Origin: Methanomassiliicoccaceae archaeon DOK
Lineage (GTDB): Archaea; Thermoplasmatota; Thermoplasmata; Methanomassiliicoccales; Methanomethylophilaceae
Direction of reading: 5' to 3'
DNA length: 64,000 nucleotides
Assembly (NCBI GenBank): GCA_009911715.1
Contig: CP047880.1
Coordinates: 806,001-870,000 of the forward strand
A program made the position numbers and the translations under genes. Below, in pieces: positions 19,858-27,929 of this stretch. The notes below the pieces were generated by a model that had not been told where the DNA came from, ran no database searches, and was given only the letters and a program-made list of their open reading frames with translations. Each line of letters opens with the position of its first letter. Positions within the stretch are counted from its first letter, which is position 1.

Positions 19858-20084
19858 CGCGAGGGAGTGCACTGTATCCCTCCTGTCACATCATCACAAT
19901 CATCACTCGCCTTGAATGCGGCGAACACCGGAACACGCGGGCAACGGGGCTCCGACCTGGCAAATGACGTGCATCCGGTTTGGTTAACTCAATGCGTACT
20001 CGGACCGCGGAGGTCCCGGACGTACACAAAGGAAACAGCAGGAGCAAAGGTGCTTTTCCCTCCTCATCACCCAGGAGGGTGCTC
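19858..20084 (+). promoter_or_regulatory. Structured dnaG leader that can sequester the ribosome-binding site
   Basis: Three stems can be drawn by eye: GAGGGA/TCCCTC (19861-19866 with 19877-19882), GGACC/GGTCC flanked by GTAC/GTAC (19996-20025), and CCCTCCT/AGGAGGG (20058-20064 with 20073-20079). The last contains the Shine-Dalgarno sequence GGAGG before ATG 20085, and GAGCA/TGCTC (20042-20046 with 20080-20084) extends it right up to the start codon. This looks like a translation-control element. It is a candidate only; no known riboswitch is recognised. Confidence 0.45.
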
Positions 20085-21671
20085 ATGAATATAGATCCAA
20101 ACACAACGAAGTACATGGTTAAAGCGAAGATCAACGCCGACGGAATCGTCGAGAAGCCCGATGTGGTCGGCGCCATCTTCGGTCAGACCGAGGGTCTGCT
20201 CGGCGACGAACTCGATCTCAGGGACCTGCAGAAATCCGGCAGGATCGGCAGGATCGAGGTCGAGGTCACATCCAAAGGCGGGAAATCCGAGGGTATCATC
20301 TACATGTCCTCCAGCCTGGACCAGGTGGAGACCGTCATCCTCGCCTCCGCGCTGGAGACCGTCGACCGTGTCGGACCCTGCAAGGCCTCCATCCACGTCC
20401 TGGGGATCGAGGACGTCCGCGTGACCAAGAGGGAGAAGGTCGTCGAGCGTGCCAAGGAACTTCTCAACGAGCTCATCAGGCAGTCCAAGGGATCCAGCTT
20501 CGACCTCACCGACAGCGTCAGGCAGAGCGTCCAGGTCGAGGAGATCACCACCTACGGAAAGGACAGGTGTCCCGCCGGACCCAACGTCAAGGACTCCGAG
20601 GCCATCATCATCGTCGAGGGCAGGTCCGATGTCCTCAACCTCCTCAAAGCCGGCATCAAGAACGCCATCGCCGTCGAGGGCACGAACATCCCCAAGACCG
20701 TCCAGGAGCTCTCCCGCGAGAGGGTCGCCACGGCATTCGTCGACGGTGACAGGGGAGGGGAGCTCATCCTCAGGGAGCTCTTCCAGGTCGCCGAGGTCGA
20801 CTTCGTCGCCCGCGCGCCCCGCGCCCACGAGGTGGAGGAGCTCACCGCCAAGCAGATCATCAAATGCCTCAGGAACAAGGTCCCCGGCGACCAGTACATG
20901 GAGATGAACGGTCTGGTCACCGAGCAGAGGAGCCTCGAGGAGATCGAGGAGGAAGAGGACCGCGAGGAGAAGCACGAGCGCCGCGAGCGCAGGAAGGAGC
21001 GCGACGAGGAGCACAGGGAGCGCAGGAAGGAGCGCGAGGAGAGGCGCGAGAGGGAGCCCAAGAAGGAGCGCTTCAACAGCGAGGCCATCGACAAGTACAG
21101 GAAGAAGCCCGTCGAGACGCCCGCCGAGGAGCCCGAGGAGAAGCAGGCCGAGCCCGCCGACGTCATCGAGATGCCGGCTGCCGAGAGGTCCCTCGCCGTC
21201 AAGGGCGAGACCCACCTGATGGTCCGCGAGGAGCCCGTCGAGACTCCCGCCGAGGAGATCGAGGCCCCTGCCGAGGAGTCCGAGGAGAAGCCCAAGAAGT
21301 CCAAGGAGGAGAAGCCCAAGAGGGAGACCAAGACCAGGTCCCTCCGCGGGAAGAGGTCCAGCGACAAGGTCCTCACCCCCGAGCAGCAGGAGTTCCGCGA
21401 CATGCTCCTCGACCTGTCCACCACGCACAACGCCAAGGTCCTCGGTGAGGGCAACAACCTGATCCGCGAGGTCGCCGTCAAGAGCCTCGTCAACTCCCTG
21501 AAGGAGGACTCCGAGAACGTCGTCGCCATCGTGTTCGACGGCGTCATCTCCCAGAGGATCCTCGACGTCTCCGCCGACAAGGGCATCACGACCATCGTCG
21601 GCACGAGGAAGGGCAACATCACCAAGATGCCCGCCGACATCACGATCTGGACCAAGGAAGACCTCTACTGA
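20085..21671 (+). CDS. dnaG: Archaeal DnaG-like primase
   Basis: 528 residues from ATG 20085, preceded by AGGAGGG; the frame is open to 19980 but lacks a better start. The N-terminus DPNTTKYMVKAKINADGIVEKPDVVGAIFGQTEG is typical of archaeal DnaG. TOPRIM residues are E178 (IIIVEGRSD) and D220/D222 (FVDGDRGG). A strongly charged Arg/Glu/Lys linker (about residues 280-345) and Glu/Pro-rich stretches separate TOPRIM from the C-terminal domain. Archaeal DnaG makes RNA primers in vitro and is also an exosome subunit. A Lon-like ATPase follows after 14 bp. Confidence 0.93.
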   Translation: MNIDPNTTKYMVKAKINADGIVEKPDVVGAIFGQTEGLLGDELDLRDLQKSGRIGRIEVEVTSKGGKSEGIIYMSSSLDQVETVILASALETVDRVGPCKASIHVLGIEDVRVTKREKVVERAKELLNELIRQSKGSSFDLTDSVRQSVQVEEITTYGKDRCPAGPNVKDSEAIIIVEGRSDVLNLLKAGIKNAIAVEGTNIPKTVQELSRERVATAFVDGDRGGELILRELFQVAEVDFVARAPRAHEVEELTAKQIIKCLRNKVPGDQYMEMNGLVTEQRSLEEIEEEEDREEKHERRERRKERDEEHRERRKEREERREREPKKERFNSEAIDKYRKKPVETPAEEPEEKQAEPADVIEMPAAERSLAVKGETHLMVREEPVETPAEEIEAPAEESEEKPKKSKEEKPKRETKTRSLRGKRSSDKVLTPEQQEFRDMLLDLSTTHNAKVLGEGNNLIREVAVKSLVNSLKEDSENVVAIVFDGVISQRILDVSADKGITTIVGTRKGNITKMPADITIWTKEDLY

Positions 21672-21685
21672 ACCAAGAGATTCAC

Positions 21686-23200
21686 ATGACGGAGAAGAGA
21701 CCCGTTGAGACCTGGGACGACTTCGCGTCGATGTCGTCCACCGACGAGATCCTGATCCCCTCCGACCCCCTGGACCGCGTCCTGGGGCAGGAGGAGGCCA
21801 TCGAGCTCGCCAAGATCGCAGCCAGGCAGCGCAGGCATCTCCTGCTCGTCGGTCCCCCCGGGACCGGCAAGTCGATGATCGCCAGGGCGCTCTCCATGAA
21901 CCTCCCCCAGCCGAAGCAGGAGATCAGGGTCATCAAGAACCCCGAGAACCCTGAGAGGCCCTTCCTCGAGGTCCTCGATGCCGAGGAGGTCGAGAGGGAG
22001 GAGAACATCCGCGCCGAGTCCGTCGGCGTGCTCCTGAAGCCCGAGGAGGCTCCCGCCAACGTCGCAGAGCATCTGGGATACAGGTGCAAGTCATGCGGCA
22101 AGTACTCGCAGCCCACCGACCTCACATGCCCCCACTGCAACCAGAGCAAGCTCGACGGCGTCAAGCGCAGCAACCCTTTCCAGGACCTCCTGGGAGGGAT
22201 GCTGGAGGTCGCGCTCCCCGAGGCGACCGCAGGCAAGGAGAAGGTCCACACCACCCGCACCCGCGACGGTGTCGAGGAGGTCGTGATCTTCGAGAGGGCC
22301 GGCGACATGATCCGCATGCTGGACCAGAAGGCCATCGACAAGAGGTCCGAGCTCACCAGGACCAGCAACGAGAAGGTGCTGGTCAAGCTCCGCAGGGACC
22401 CCTTCGTCCTAGCCACCGGCGCCTCCGAGACGGAGCTGCTGGGCGATGTCAGGCACGATCCCTACGGCGGCCATGAGAAGCTCGGTACCCCCGCGTACGA
22501 GAGGATCGTCGCCGGATCCATCCACGAGGCCCACGAGGGAGTCCTGTTCATAGACGAGATCTCCCATCTCGGAGACCTCCAGAGGTACATCCTCACCGCC
22601 ATGCAGGACAAGGTCTTCCCCATCGTCGGGAGGAACCCCCAGTCCGCCGGCGCCAGCGTCAAGGTGGACGACGTGCCCTGCGACTTCATCCTGGTCGCCG
22701 CGTGCAACATCCAGGACCTGGAGAACATCCTGTCCCCGCTGAGGTCCAGGATCATCGGAGGAGGCTACGAGGTGCTCGTCGACATCGCGATGCCCGACAC
22801 CCCCCACAACCGCGCCAAGTACGCCCAGTTCGTGGCCCAGGAGGTCAACCTCGACGGCCACATCCCCCACGCCACGGTCGAGGCCGTGGAGCTCATAATC
22901 CAGGAGGGGAAGGCGAGGGCCAAGGCCGACAACCAGAACAACGCCCTGACGCTCAGGCTCAGGGAGCTGGGCGGACTCATCCGCGCCGCCGGGGACATCG
23001 CCGTCATGGAGGAGTCCCCGCTGATCACCGGCGACCACATCCGCAGGGCGCTCAGGAGGTCCAGGAGCGTGGAGGAGCAGATCCGCGAGAGGTACGGCTC
23101 CTACAACAAGGGTCTCTCCAAGGACGTCACATCCGCCCAGAAGGAGAGGTCCTCCTACTACTTCCAGACCGAGCATCTCGACGACACGATGTTCAACTAA
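21686..23200 (+). CDS. LonB-like AAA+ ATPase with zinc ribbon and no protease domain
   Basis: 504 residues. It starts like archaeal LonB (DRVLGQEEAIELAKIAARQRRH) with Walker A GPPGTGKS at 56-63, NPENPERPF, a Walker B GVLFIDEISHLGDLQ and sensor-like SPLRSRI. Where LonB carries membrane helices there is a zinc ribbon (C134, C137, C148, C151). The sequence ends after ITGDHIRRALRRSRSVEEQI plus a short tail, without the Ser-Lys protease domain of about 200 residues. It could be an unfoldase or remodelling ATPase. It is co-transcribed with dnaG. Confidence 0.85.
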   Translation: MTEKRPVETWDDFASMSSTDEILIPSDPLDRVLGQEEAIELAKIAARQRRHLLLVGPPGTGKSMIARALSMNLPQPKQEIRVIKNPENPERPFLEVLDAEEVEREENIRAESVGVLLKPEEAPANVAEHLGYRCKSCGKYSQPTDLTCPHCNQSKLDGVKRSNPFQDLLGGMLEVALPEATAGKEKVHTTRTRDGVEEVVIFERAGDMIRMLDQKAIDKRSELTRTSNEKVLVKLRRDPFVLATGASETELLGDVRHDPYGGHEKLGTPAYERIVAGSIHEAHEGVLFIDEISHLGDLQRYILTAMQDKVFPIVGRNPQSAGASVKVDDVPCDFILVAACNIQDLENILSPLRSRIIGGGYEVLVDIAMPDTPHNRAKYAQFVAQEVNLDGHIPHATVEAVELIIQEGKARAKADNQNNALTLRLRELGGLIRAAGDIAVMEESPLITGDHIRRALRRSRSVEEQIRERYGSYNKGLSKDVTSAQKERSSYYFQTEHLDDTMFN

Positions 23201-23211
23201 ACTCGATTCTT

Positions 23212-23245
23212 GGAGGTCGCACGGCGTTTTCTCCGAGCGACCTCC
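23212..23245 (+). terminator. Hairpin after the Lon-like gene
   Basis: GGAGGTCGC and GCGACCTCC form a 9-bp perfect stem around a 16-nt loop that contains GTTTTCT; it lies 12 bp past the TAA. Confidence 0.5.
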
Positions 23246-23281
23246 GCATACCATTTAATCGTTGACCCCGATGACGGCACC

Positions 23282-25228
23282 ATGACGCACCGGGGAGGCT
23301 GGACGCTTCTGGCATTCTTCGCCGTCACCGTCGCCGTCATGGCCGCCGTGGCATCCATGCCCGTTTCCGAGGCTCCCTCGGTGGACCAGGACCTGGTCGA
23401 CGAGTACGGCTACGCAGACGTCATTGTCTACGAGGGCACGCGCTCCTCGGTGTACATTGCCACCAAGGTCCCCGTGCAGGGCTCCGACGGCGGGGTCAGT
23501 TACGAGTGGGAGGTGGAGTCCGTCTCGCAGGGCTCCAGTCCCAGCCTGGCACGTCTGTCCGAGTTGTCAGAAGGGTTCACCGTCGTCATGGTCGGGGGCA
23601 CCCTGGGGAACCTGACCCTGGTGCAGACCGACGTCGTCGACGGGGTGTCCCCGGTCGACGTGACCTTCGAGATGTACGGCGGGTCGCTCTCCGACCTCAG
23701 GGTCCTGACAGTGCCTTACTCCCTGGAATCCCAGCTGGAGAACTCCTACACGCTCATGTTCGGCCCCCTGGGCACAGTGGAGCTGGATCTCGTCTCTGGC
23801 AGCATAGGCGACCTCATCCCGACGGAGGACATGGTCTCCGCCGACTCCCTCGACATCACGATCGGCGAGGGCATGGTCATCGACAGGATGCTCACGACGG
23901 GGTCCAACGGAAGGTACGCATCGGTCAGCGTGGAGCTGAGGGGAGGCCATGTCGGGTACATGACGAACGAGAAGTCCGTCGTCGGATCGCTTTCATACGA
24001 CTTCCGCAGCGGCGCGGTCGACTACTTCTGCATCGGCGCCGACACCGAGAACGGGAGCAACACTTACCTGTCGGACCTGAACACCTTCTACGTCCAGGGC
24101 GACGTCCACGTTCATGTGGACGACTCCGTCGAGGTCCGCCAGGCCATCATAGGGGCGGGCATCCTGGACATCCCCTCCAGGCTCTGGAACGGTGACGTCG
24201 CTCAGTCCACCGCATCAACCAACGTGGAGATAGACGCAGGCGACATGCCCCTGAGCCCGGACACGTGCTTCATGACCTCCAACAGGTCCCAGGGCAACGT
24301 GTACCAGTTCACCACCTACACGGTCGGCGGCACCCCGAGGACGAAGGCCATGAGCACCGACTGCTACGTCTCGGGCTCCTCTTCAAGACAGCCCGTCTAC
24401 GGGGATGAGGGGGTCTGGGCGTCTGCCACCGACCTGACCGTCAACGTCGGCCAGTATCTCTACGTGAACGCGCAGATGACCATCAGCTCGGGATCAACCT
24501 TCACCGTGTCCCAGGGCGGATGCCTCGTGACCACCGGGCACATATTCCTCGTCGGACTGCTCCAGAACGACGGTGATGTGTACAACAGCGGCGTAATCGA
24601 GAAGAGGGAGGGCGGCACCATCGCCGGGAACGAGCCCATCGGCGACGGCTTCGTCGCGTACTGCATCAACGTCAGTCCTGCGGACGGCAGGATCGATGTC
24701 ATGGCGTCGGACGACGACACGGTCATCCTGCGGACGGACAGCACGGTATACATCAGCCGCATATCGGTGCTTCTCGAGAACGGTGACAGGGAGGTCACCA
24801 TAACAGCGCCGGAGTCCCTGTACATGGGCGGGGACATGTTCCTCATCGGCCTCAGGGAGGTGTCCGGGGCCAGCTCGCTGGGTGCCTACAACCTGGACGT
24901 CATCGGGATCGACGAGGCTGTCCTCTCCTCGATGAGTATAGAGGTGACGGTGTCCTGCTCCCTGGGGTCGGACACCGGATGCTACGTCTACCATGTGGAC
25001 GAGGAGACGGGCGATGTCGTCGCGATGGAGATCACCGACAGGTCGTACGGGGAGATCACCTTCCTCGCGGACGGGACCGGGCAGTACTTCCTGTCGACCA
25101 CGTCCCCGGAGGGTATCGACGATTCCGACGGCAGCGTGCTGTCCGAGAACGCTCTCAACATCGCTCTCGCTGCGGTCATCGTCCTCGTCGGGGCGATCGT
25201 GGTCTACATCCTGCTCAAGAAGGACTGA
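23282..25228 (+). CDS. Secreted surface protein with C-terminal membrane anchor
   Basis: 648 residues from ATG 23282 (MTHRGGWTLLAFF). An N-terminal hydrophobic signal (about residues 7-25) and a C-terminal hydrophobic span IALAAVIVLVGAIVVYILL followed by KKD give an outside-facing anchored protein. The middle is beta-rich, with many Gly/Val/Asp turns (GGSLSDLRVL, GGTLGNLTLV, GSIGDLIP), suggesting a beta-helix or beta-sandwich stalk. No enzyme motif is recognised. Its end overlaps the convergent GNAT gene by 14 bp. Confidence 0.72.
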   Translation: MTHRGGWTLLAFFAVTVAVMAAVASMPVSEAPSVDQDLVDEYGYADVIVYEGTRSSVYIATKVPVQGSDGGVSYEWEVESVSQGSSPSLARLSELSEGFTVVMVGGTLGNLTLVQTDVVDGVSPVDVTFEMYGGSLSDLRVLTVPYSLESQLENSYTLMFGPLGTVELDLVSGSIGDLIPTEDMVSADSLDITIGEGMVIDRMLTTGSNGRYASVSVELRGGHVGYMTNEKSVVGSLSYDFRSGAVDYFCIGADTENGSNTYLSDLNTFYVQGDVHVHVDDSVEVRQAIIGAGILDIPSRLWNGDVAQSTASTNVEIDAGDMPLSPDTCFMTSNRSQGNVYQFTTYTVGGTPRTKAMSTDCYVSGSSSRQPVYGDEGVWASATDLTVNVGQYLYVNAQMTISSGSTFTVSQGGCLVTTGHIFLVGLLQNDGDVYNSGVIEKREGGTIAGNEPIGDGFVAYCINVSPADGRIDVMASDDDTVILRTDSTVYISRISVLLENGDREVTITAPESLYMGGDMFLIGLREVSGASSLGAYNLDVIGIDEAVLSSMSIEVTVSCSLGSDTGCYVYHVDEETGDVVAMEITDRSYGEITFLADGTGQYFLSTTSPEGIDDSDGSVLSENALNIALAAVIVLVGAIVVYILLKKD

Positions 25229-25679
25229 TGCCGCCGCCGTAGGTGGCGGAGACCATGCGGTAGCCGTCGCCGCCGTCGTTGTAGTAGTGCGGCAGGCTCT
25301 CGGTGATGACGAACCCGTGGCGCTTGTAGAACTCTATCGCCTGCGCGTTCCCGGTCCTGACCTCCAGCTGGATGGTCCCGATGCCCTCCATCACGCAGAC
25401 GCGCCTGAGAGCGCTCAGGAGGGATGTCCCCGCGCCGTGTCCCCTGACGGAGGAGTCCACGGCGAGCAGGGAGACGGTCGCACGGCCCATGTCCAGCCTG
25501 GCGCCGCAAAGCGCCCCGACTATGCCGCCGGTGACCGATTCAGCGACGAACTGCCCCTCTGGCCACTGGTTCAGGAAGAACCAGATGCTCTCGGGGGCGA
25601 AGTACTCGTCGAGGTTGAGGTTTATGACGGCGAAGATGCCGCCGGCATCATCCGCCGTCGCTTTCCTGACGTAGAACGT
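25215..25679 (-). CDS. GNAT-family N-acetyltransferase without a standard start codon
   Basis: The frame encodes a complete GNAT domain of about 154 residues: FYVRKATADDAGGIFAV, then LLAVDSSVRGHGAGTSLL (acetyl-CoA loop), LEVRTGNAQAIEFYKRHGF (motif B). The first ATG in frame is at 25490, in the middle of the domain. At the expected N-terminus the frame has no ATG, GTG or TTG; an ACG at 25677-25679 stands where ATG is expected, 9 bp after a GAGGA. The upstream surface-protein gene ends at 25684. ACG initiation, a frame slip from the GTG at 25687, or recent loss are possible. Confidence 0.65.
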   Translation of the reverse strand, partial: TFYVRKATADDAGGIFAVINLNLDEYFAPESIWFFLNQWPEGQFVAESVTGGIVGALCGARLDMGRATVSLLAVDSSVRGHGAGTSLLSALRRVCVMEGIGTIQLEVRTGNAQAIEFYKRHGFVITESLPHYYNDGGDGYRMVSATYGGGISPS

Positions 25680-25683
25680 GGGA

Positions 25684-27837
25684 TCACTTCCTCTTCTTGG
25701 AGGACCTCTTCTTGCCCGACCTGCCGACGGCGGCGATGGCTCCGAGGATGATCACGATCAGGGGTATCAGGATGTAGAGGTTGTCGGAGATGAGCTGGCC
25801 GATGTCGCCGAGTCCATCGTCCTGATCCACCGTCTCTCCGGGATTGTCTGGAACGGTGGGCTCCTCCGGCTCCGGTGGATCCACTGTGGATTCGGTACCG
25901 ACGAAATACGTCTTCGTTACAGTGATGTGATCCCCATCAGCGTTGGTGACGGTGACTGTCAGAACCCTGGATTCTCCGTCACCGGATGCTATCATTTCGT
26001 ATGCTATGCGGGGGATTTTCGTTGGTACAGGATCCTTTCCGTCACCGAAGTCCCACAGGTACTCGTACTCCCCTTCGGGTGATACCGTCACCGTGAAAGT
26101 AGCAGTCTCTCCTGATTCATATGAGGACTTGATCTCGGAGATGTCGACCTTGAATCCGTCATAGTCATAGCATTGGTTGAAGTCGTTCATGAACGCCTGG
26201 GCGAAGTAGTCTGCTATGTCCTGAGAGTATATCGCAACCGCGACTTCCCTGTTGTTGAAGAACGATGATGGAGTCCAGTTGACTGACGACACGATGGCCA
26301 CGTCATCTGAGACGATTCCCTTGTTGTGCACGTAAGGTGTGGTCAGCACTCCGGCCATTATCAGGCTCTTCCCGTTGATGTTCTTCTCGACCGTGTTGTA
26401 ATTATCAACTCCGGTTCCGAAGATCAGTCTGCAGTCCACTCCTTCGTTTGCCTTGCTTGCCATCATCCCGAGCGGAGATTCGGGACCCATCTCCTGATAT
26501 GTACCATTCAGGCTCTGCTGTTCTGCGTACAGCCTCTCCTTCGCATAATCGATGAAGTACTCCGTGAAGTCGAAGGAGTTGTCGTTAGACAGAATAGGTG
26601 TGATCTGGGCCTGGTAACTGTCGAAGTCTGCATCGCCGTGGCCGTCATACCAGGGTATGGACACCTTGGCGTTAGGGAACTCGTCCTTGAGAAGGGTGAC
26701 GTCTCCGTATGACATGCTGAAGTCGTTCTGGAAGATCCCGTACATGTAGTCAGCGTATTCTTGGCTTTCGATCACAGCACCCCATCCGCGGTTGCCATCG
26801 TTACCCGAATAGACGTTGTAGTCGATTGAGCCGTTCAGATTTGCAGTGGTCCAGTTCTCGGATGTCACAACAACCGTGTTCATGTCTATGATGGCGTACT
26901 TGGCGTGGTCCTGGATATAGCGGGCCGAGTCGCCCATGCCGATCATCCTCACATCGGCACCTGCATCGACGAGGGCCAGAAGGGTAGGGGCGCAGTCGGC
27001 TACTGCCTCATCTCCGTCCACCGGCGTTCCCTCGATGAGGATGTCGACGTCCAGTTCCGGATTCTCGGTTAGCTTCTCGTATATCAGGCCGCAGATGTTC
27101 TTGTTGGACAGGATGTAGACATTGATGTAGAGGGATTCAGTGGCCGATTCGACCGCATCGTAAACGGGTATCCCTCCGCTGTCCGGGAACAGGAACGGTG
27201 TGACCGTGGCATCGAACTTCAGATCGGGGTTGAAACCCTCCTGCGTCTGACCGTGGACGTAGTAGAACCAGTCCTCCTCACTGTCGGTGTCGTATGTTCC
27301 GTGCCTCTGGAAGATCGTGTCGTTCTTGTCGTCGAAGGACACGTCACTAGCCCACAGGTCAGGATCCTCAATCAATACTTTTCCGTAGCAAAAGGCGTCG
27401 ACGATCGTGTCGTCCTTGAAAAGGTAGACATCGTCACCGTCGTTGTTTAGGGCAAAATTAGTGGATTTTACAATACCATGGGTTCCTGTGTAATACACCT
27501 CCACTCCGTCTCTGTTGACGAAGCTGTTGGGTTCGCCACTGCTCGTCGCTATCACGACGAATGAGTCGGGTTCAACAGTGATCGATTCGGTGAAACTTAT
27601 GTACCCCTCCCTGCTGCCAAGGTCGGAGTTGTCAGATATGAGGTAGTCCCTGAGATCGACGGGGGAGTCACCGTAATTGTAGACTGAGACCCCCTCGTTG
27701 TCATAGGGATTCACCTCGTACAGCATGAGCCCGTCCATCTCGCCTGACGCGTCCGAAGCGTCGGATGTCATGGGCACAATGCAGATGACGGCCGTGACCG
27801 CCAAGAGAATCACTAGAGATCTTCTGAGTGCATCCAT
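25684..27837 (-). CDS. Surface-anchored lamin-tail / phospholipase D-like / PKD protein
   Basis: 717 residues. Signal peptide about 1-27. Residues 35-150 look like a lamin-tail domain (LYEVNPYDNEGVSVYNYGDSPVDL). Two phospholipase D HxK motifs follow, with Asp and Asn partners: H311/K313 (DHAKYAIID...SENWT) and H504/K506 (VHNKGIVSD...SVNWT), so a full PLD active site can form. A PKD domain (EYLWDFGDG, about 560-610), an acidic Pro linker, a transmembrane span near 686-706 and a Lys/Arg tail end it. It is likely an extracellular phosphodiesterase or nuclease tethered to the membrane. The first nucleophile set is intact. Confidence 0.82.
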   Translation of the reverse strand: MDALRRSLVILLAVTAVICIVPMTSDASDASGEMDGLMLYEVNPYDNEGVSVYNYGDSPVDLRDYLISDNSDLGSREGYISFTESITVEPDSFVVIATSSGEPNSFVNRDGVEVYYTGTHGIVKSTNFALNNDGDDVYLFKDDTIVDAFCYGKVLIEDPDLWASDVSFDDKNDTIFQRHGTYDTDSEEDWFYYVHGQTQEGFNPDLKFDATVTPFLFPDSGGIPVYDAVESATESLYINVYILSNKNICGLIYEKLTENPELDVDILIEGTPVDGDEAVADCAPTLLALVDAGADVRMIGMGDSARYIQDHAKYAIIDMNTVVVTSENWTTANLNGSIDYNVYSGNDGNRGWGAVIESQEYADYMYGIFQNDFSMSYGDVTLLKDEFPNAKVSIPWYDGHGDADFDSYQAQITPILSNDNSFDFTEYFIDYAKERLYAEQQSLNGTYQEMGPESPLGMMASKANEGVDCRLIFGTGVDNYNTVEKNINGKSLIMAGVLTTPYVHNKGIVSDDVAIVSSVNWTPSSFFNNREVAVAIYSQDIADYFAQAFMNDFNQCYDYDGFKVDISEIKSSYESGETATFTVTVSPEGEYEYLWDFGDGKDPVPTKIPRIAYEMIASGDGESRVLTVTVTNADGDHITVTKTYFVGTESTVDPPEPEEPTVPDNPGETVDQDDGLGDIGQLISDNLYILIPLIVIILGAIAAVGRSGKKRSSKKRK

Positions 27838-27929
27838 GAGACGAGATTGTCGGGTGCGCGGTTAAGCATATCGGAGGCTCGCGCACCCGGACATGTAAGG
27901 AGTTTCCAGATGGTGTTTCGAATGACCGC

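Noticed and set aside
19858-20084. RNase P RNA or SRP RNA gene in the dnaG leader
   Set aside because: The conserved core motifs of these RNAs were not found, and the last hairpin is placed over the dnaG ribosome-binding site.
20930-21120. Short-period repeats in dnaG as a CRISPR or satellite array
   Set aside because: They are in frame, encode a charged Arg/Glu/Lys tract and have no fixed repeat-spacer pattern. No CRISPR array was seen anywhere in the window.
20067-21428. Minus-strand 453-codon frame opposite dnaG, rich in Leu and Gly
   Set aside because: Complement of the charged linker of dnaG; low-complexity shadow.
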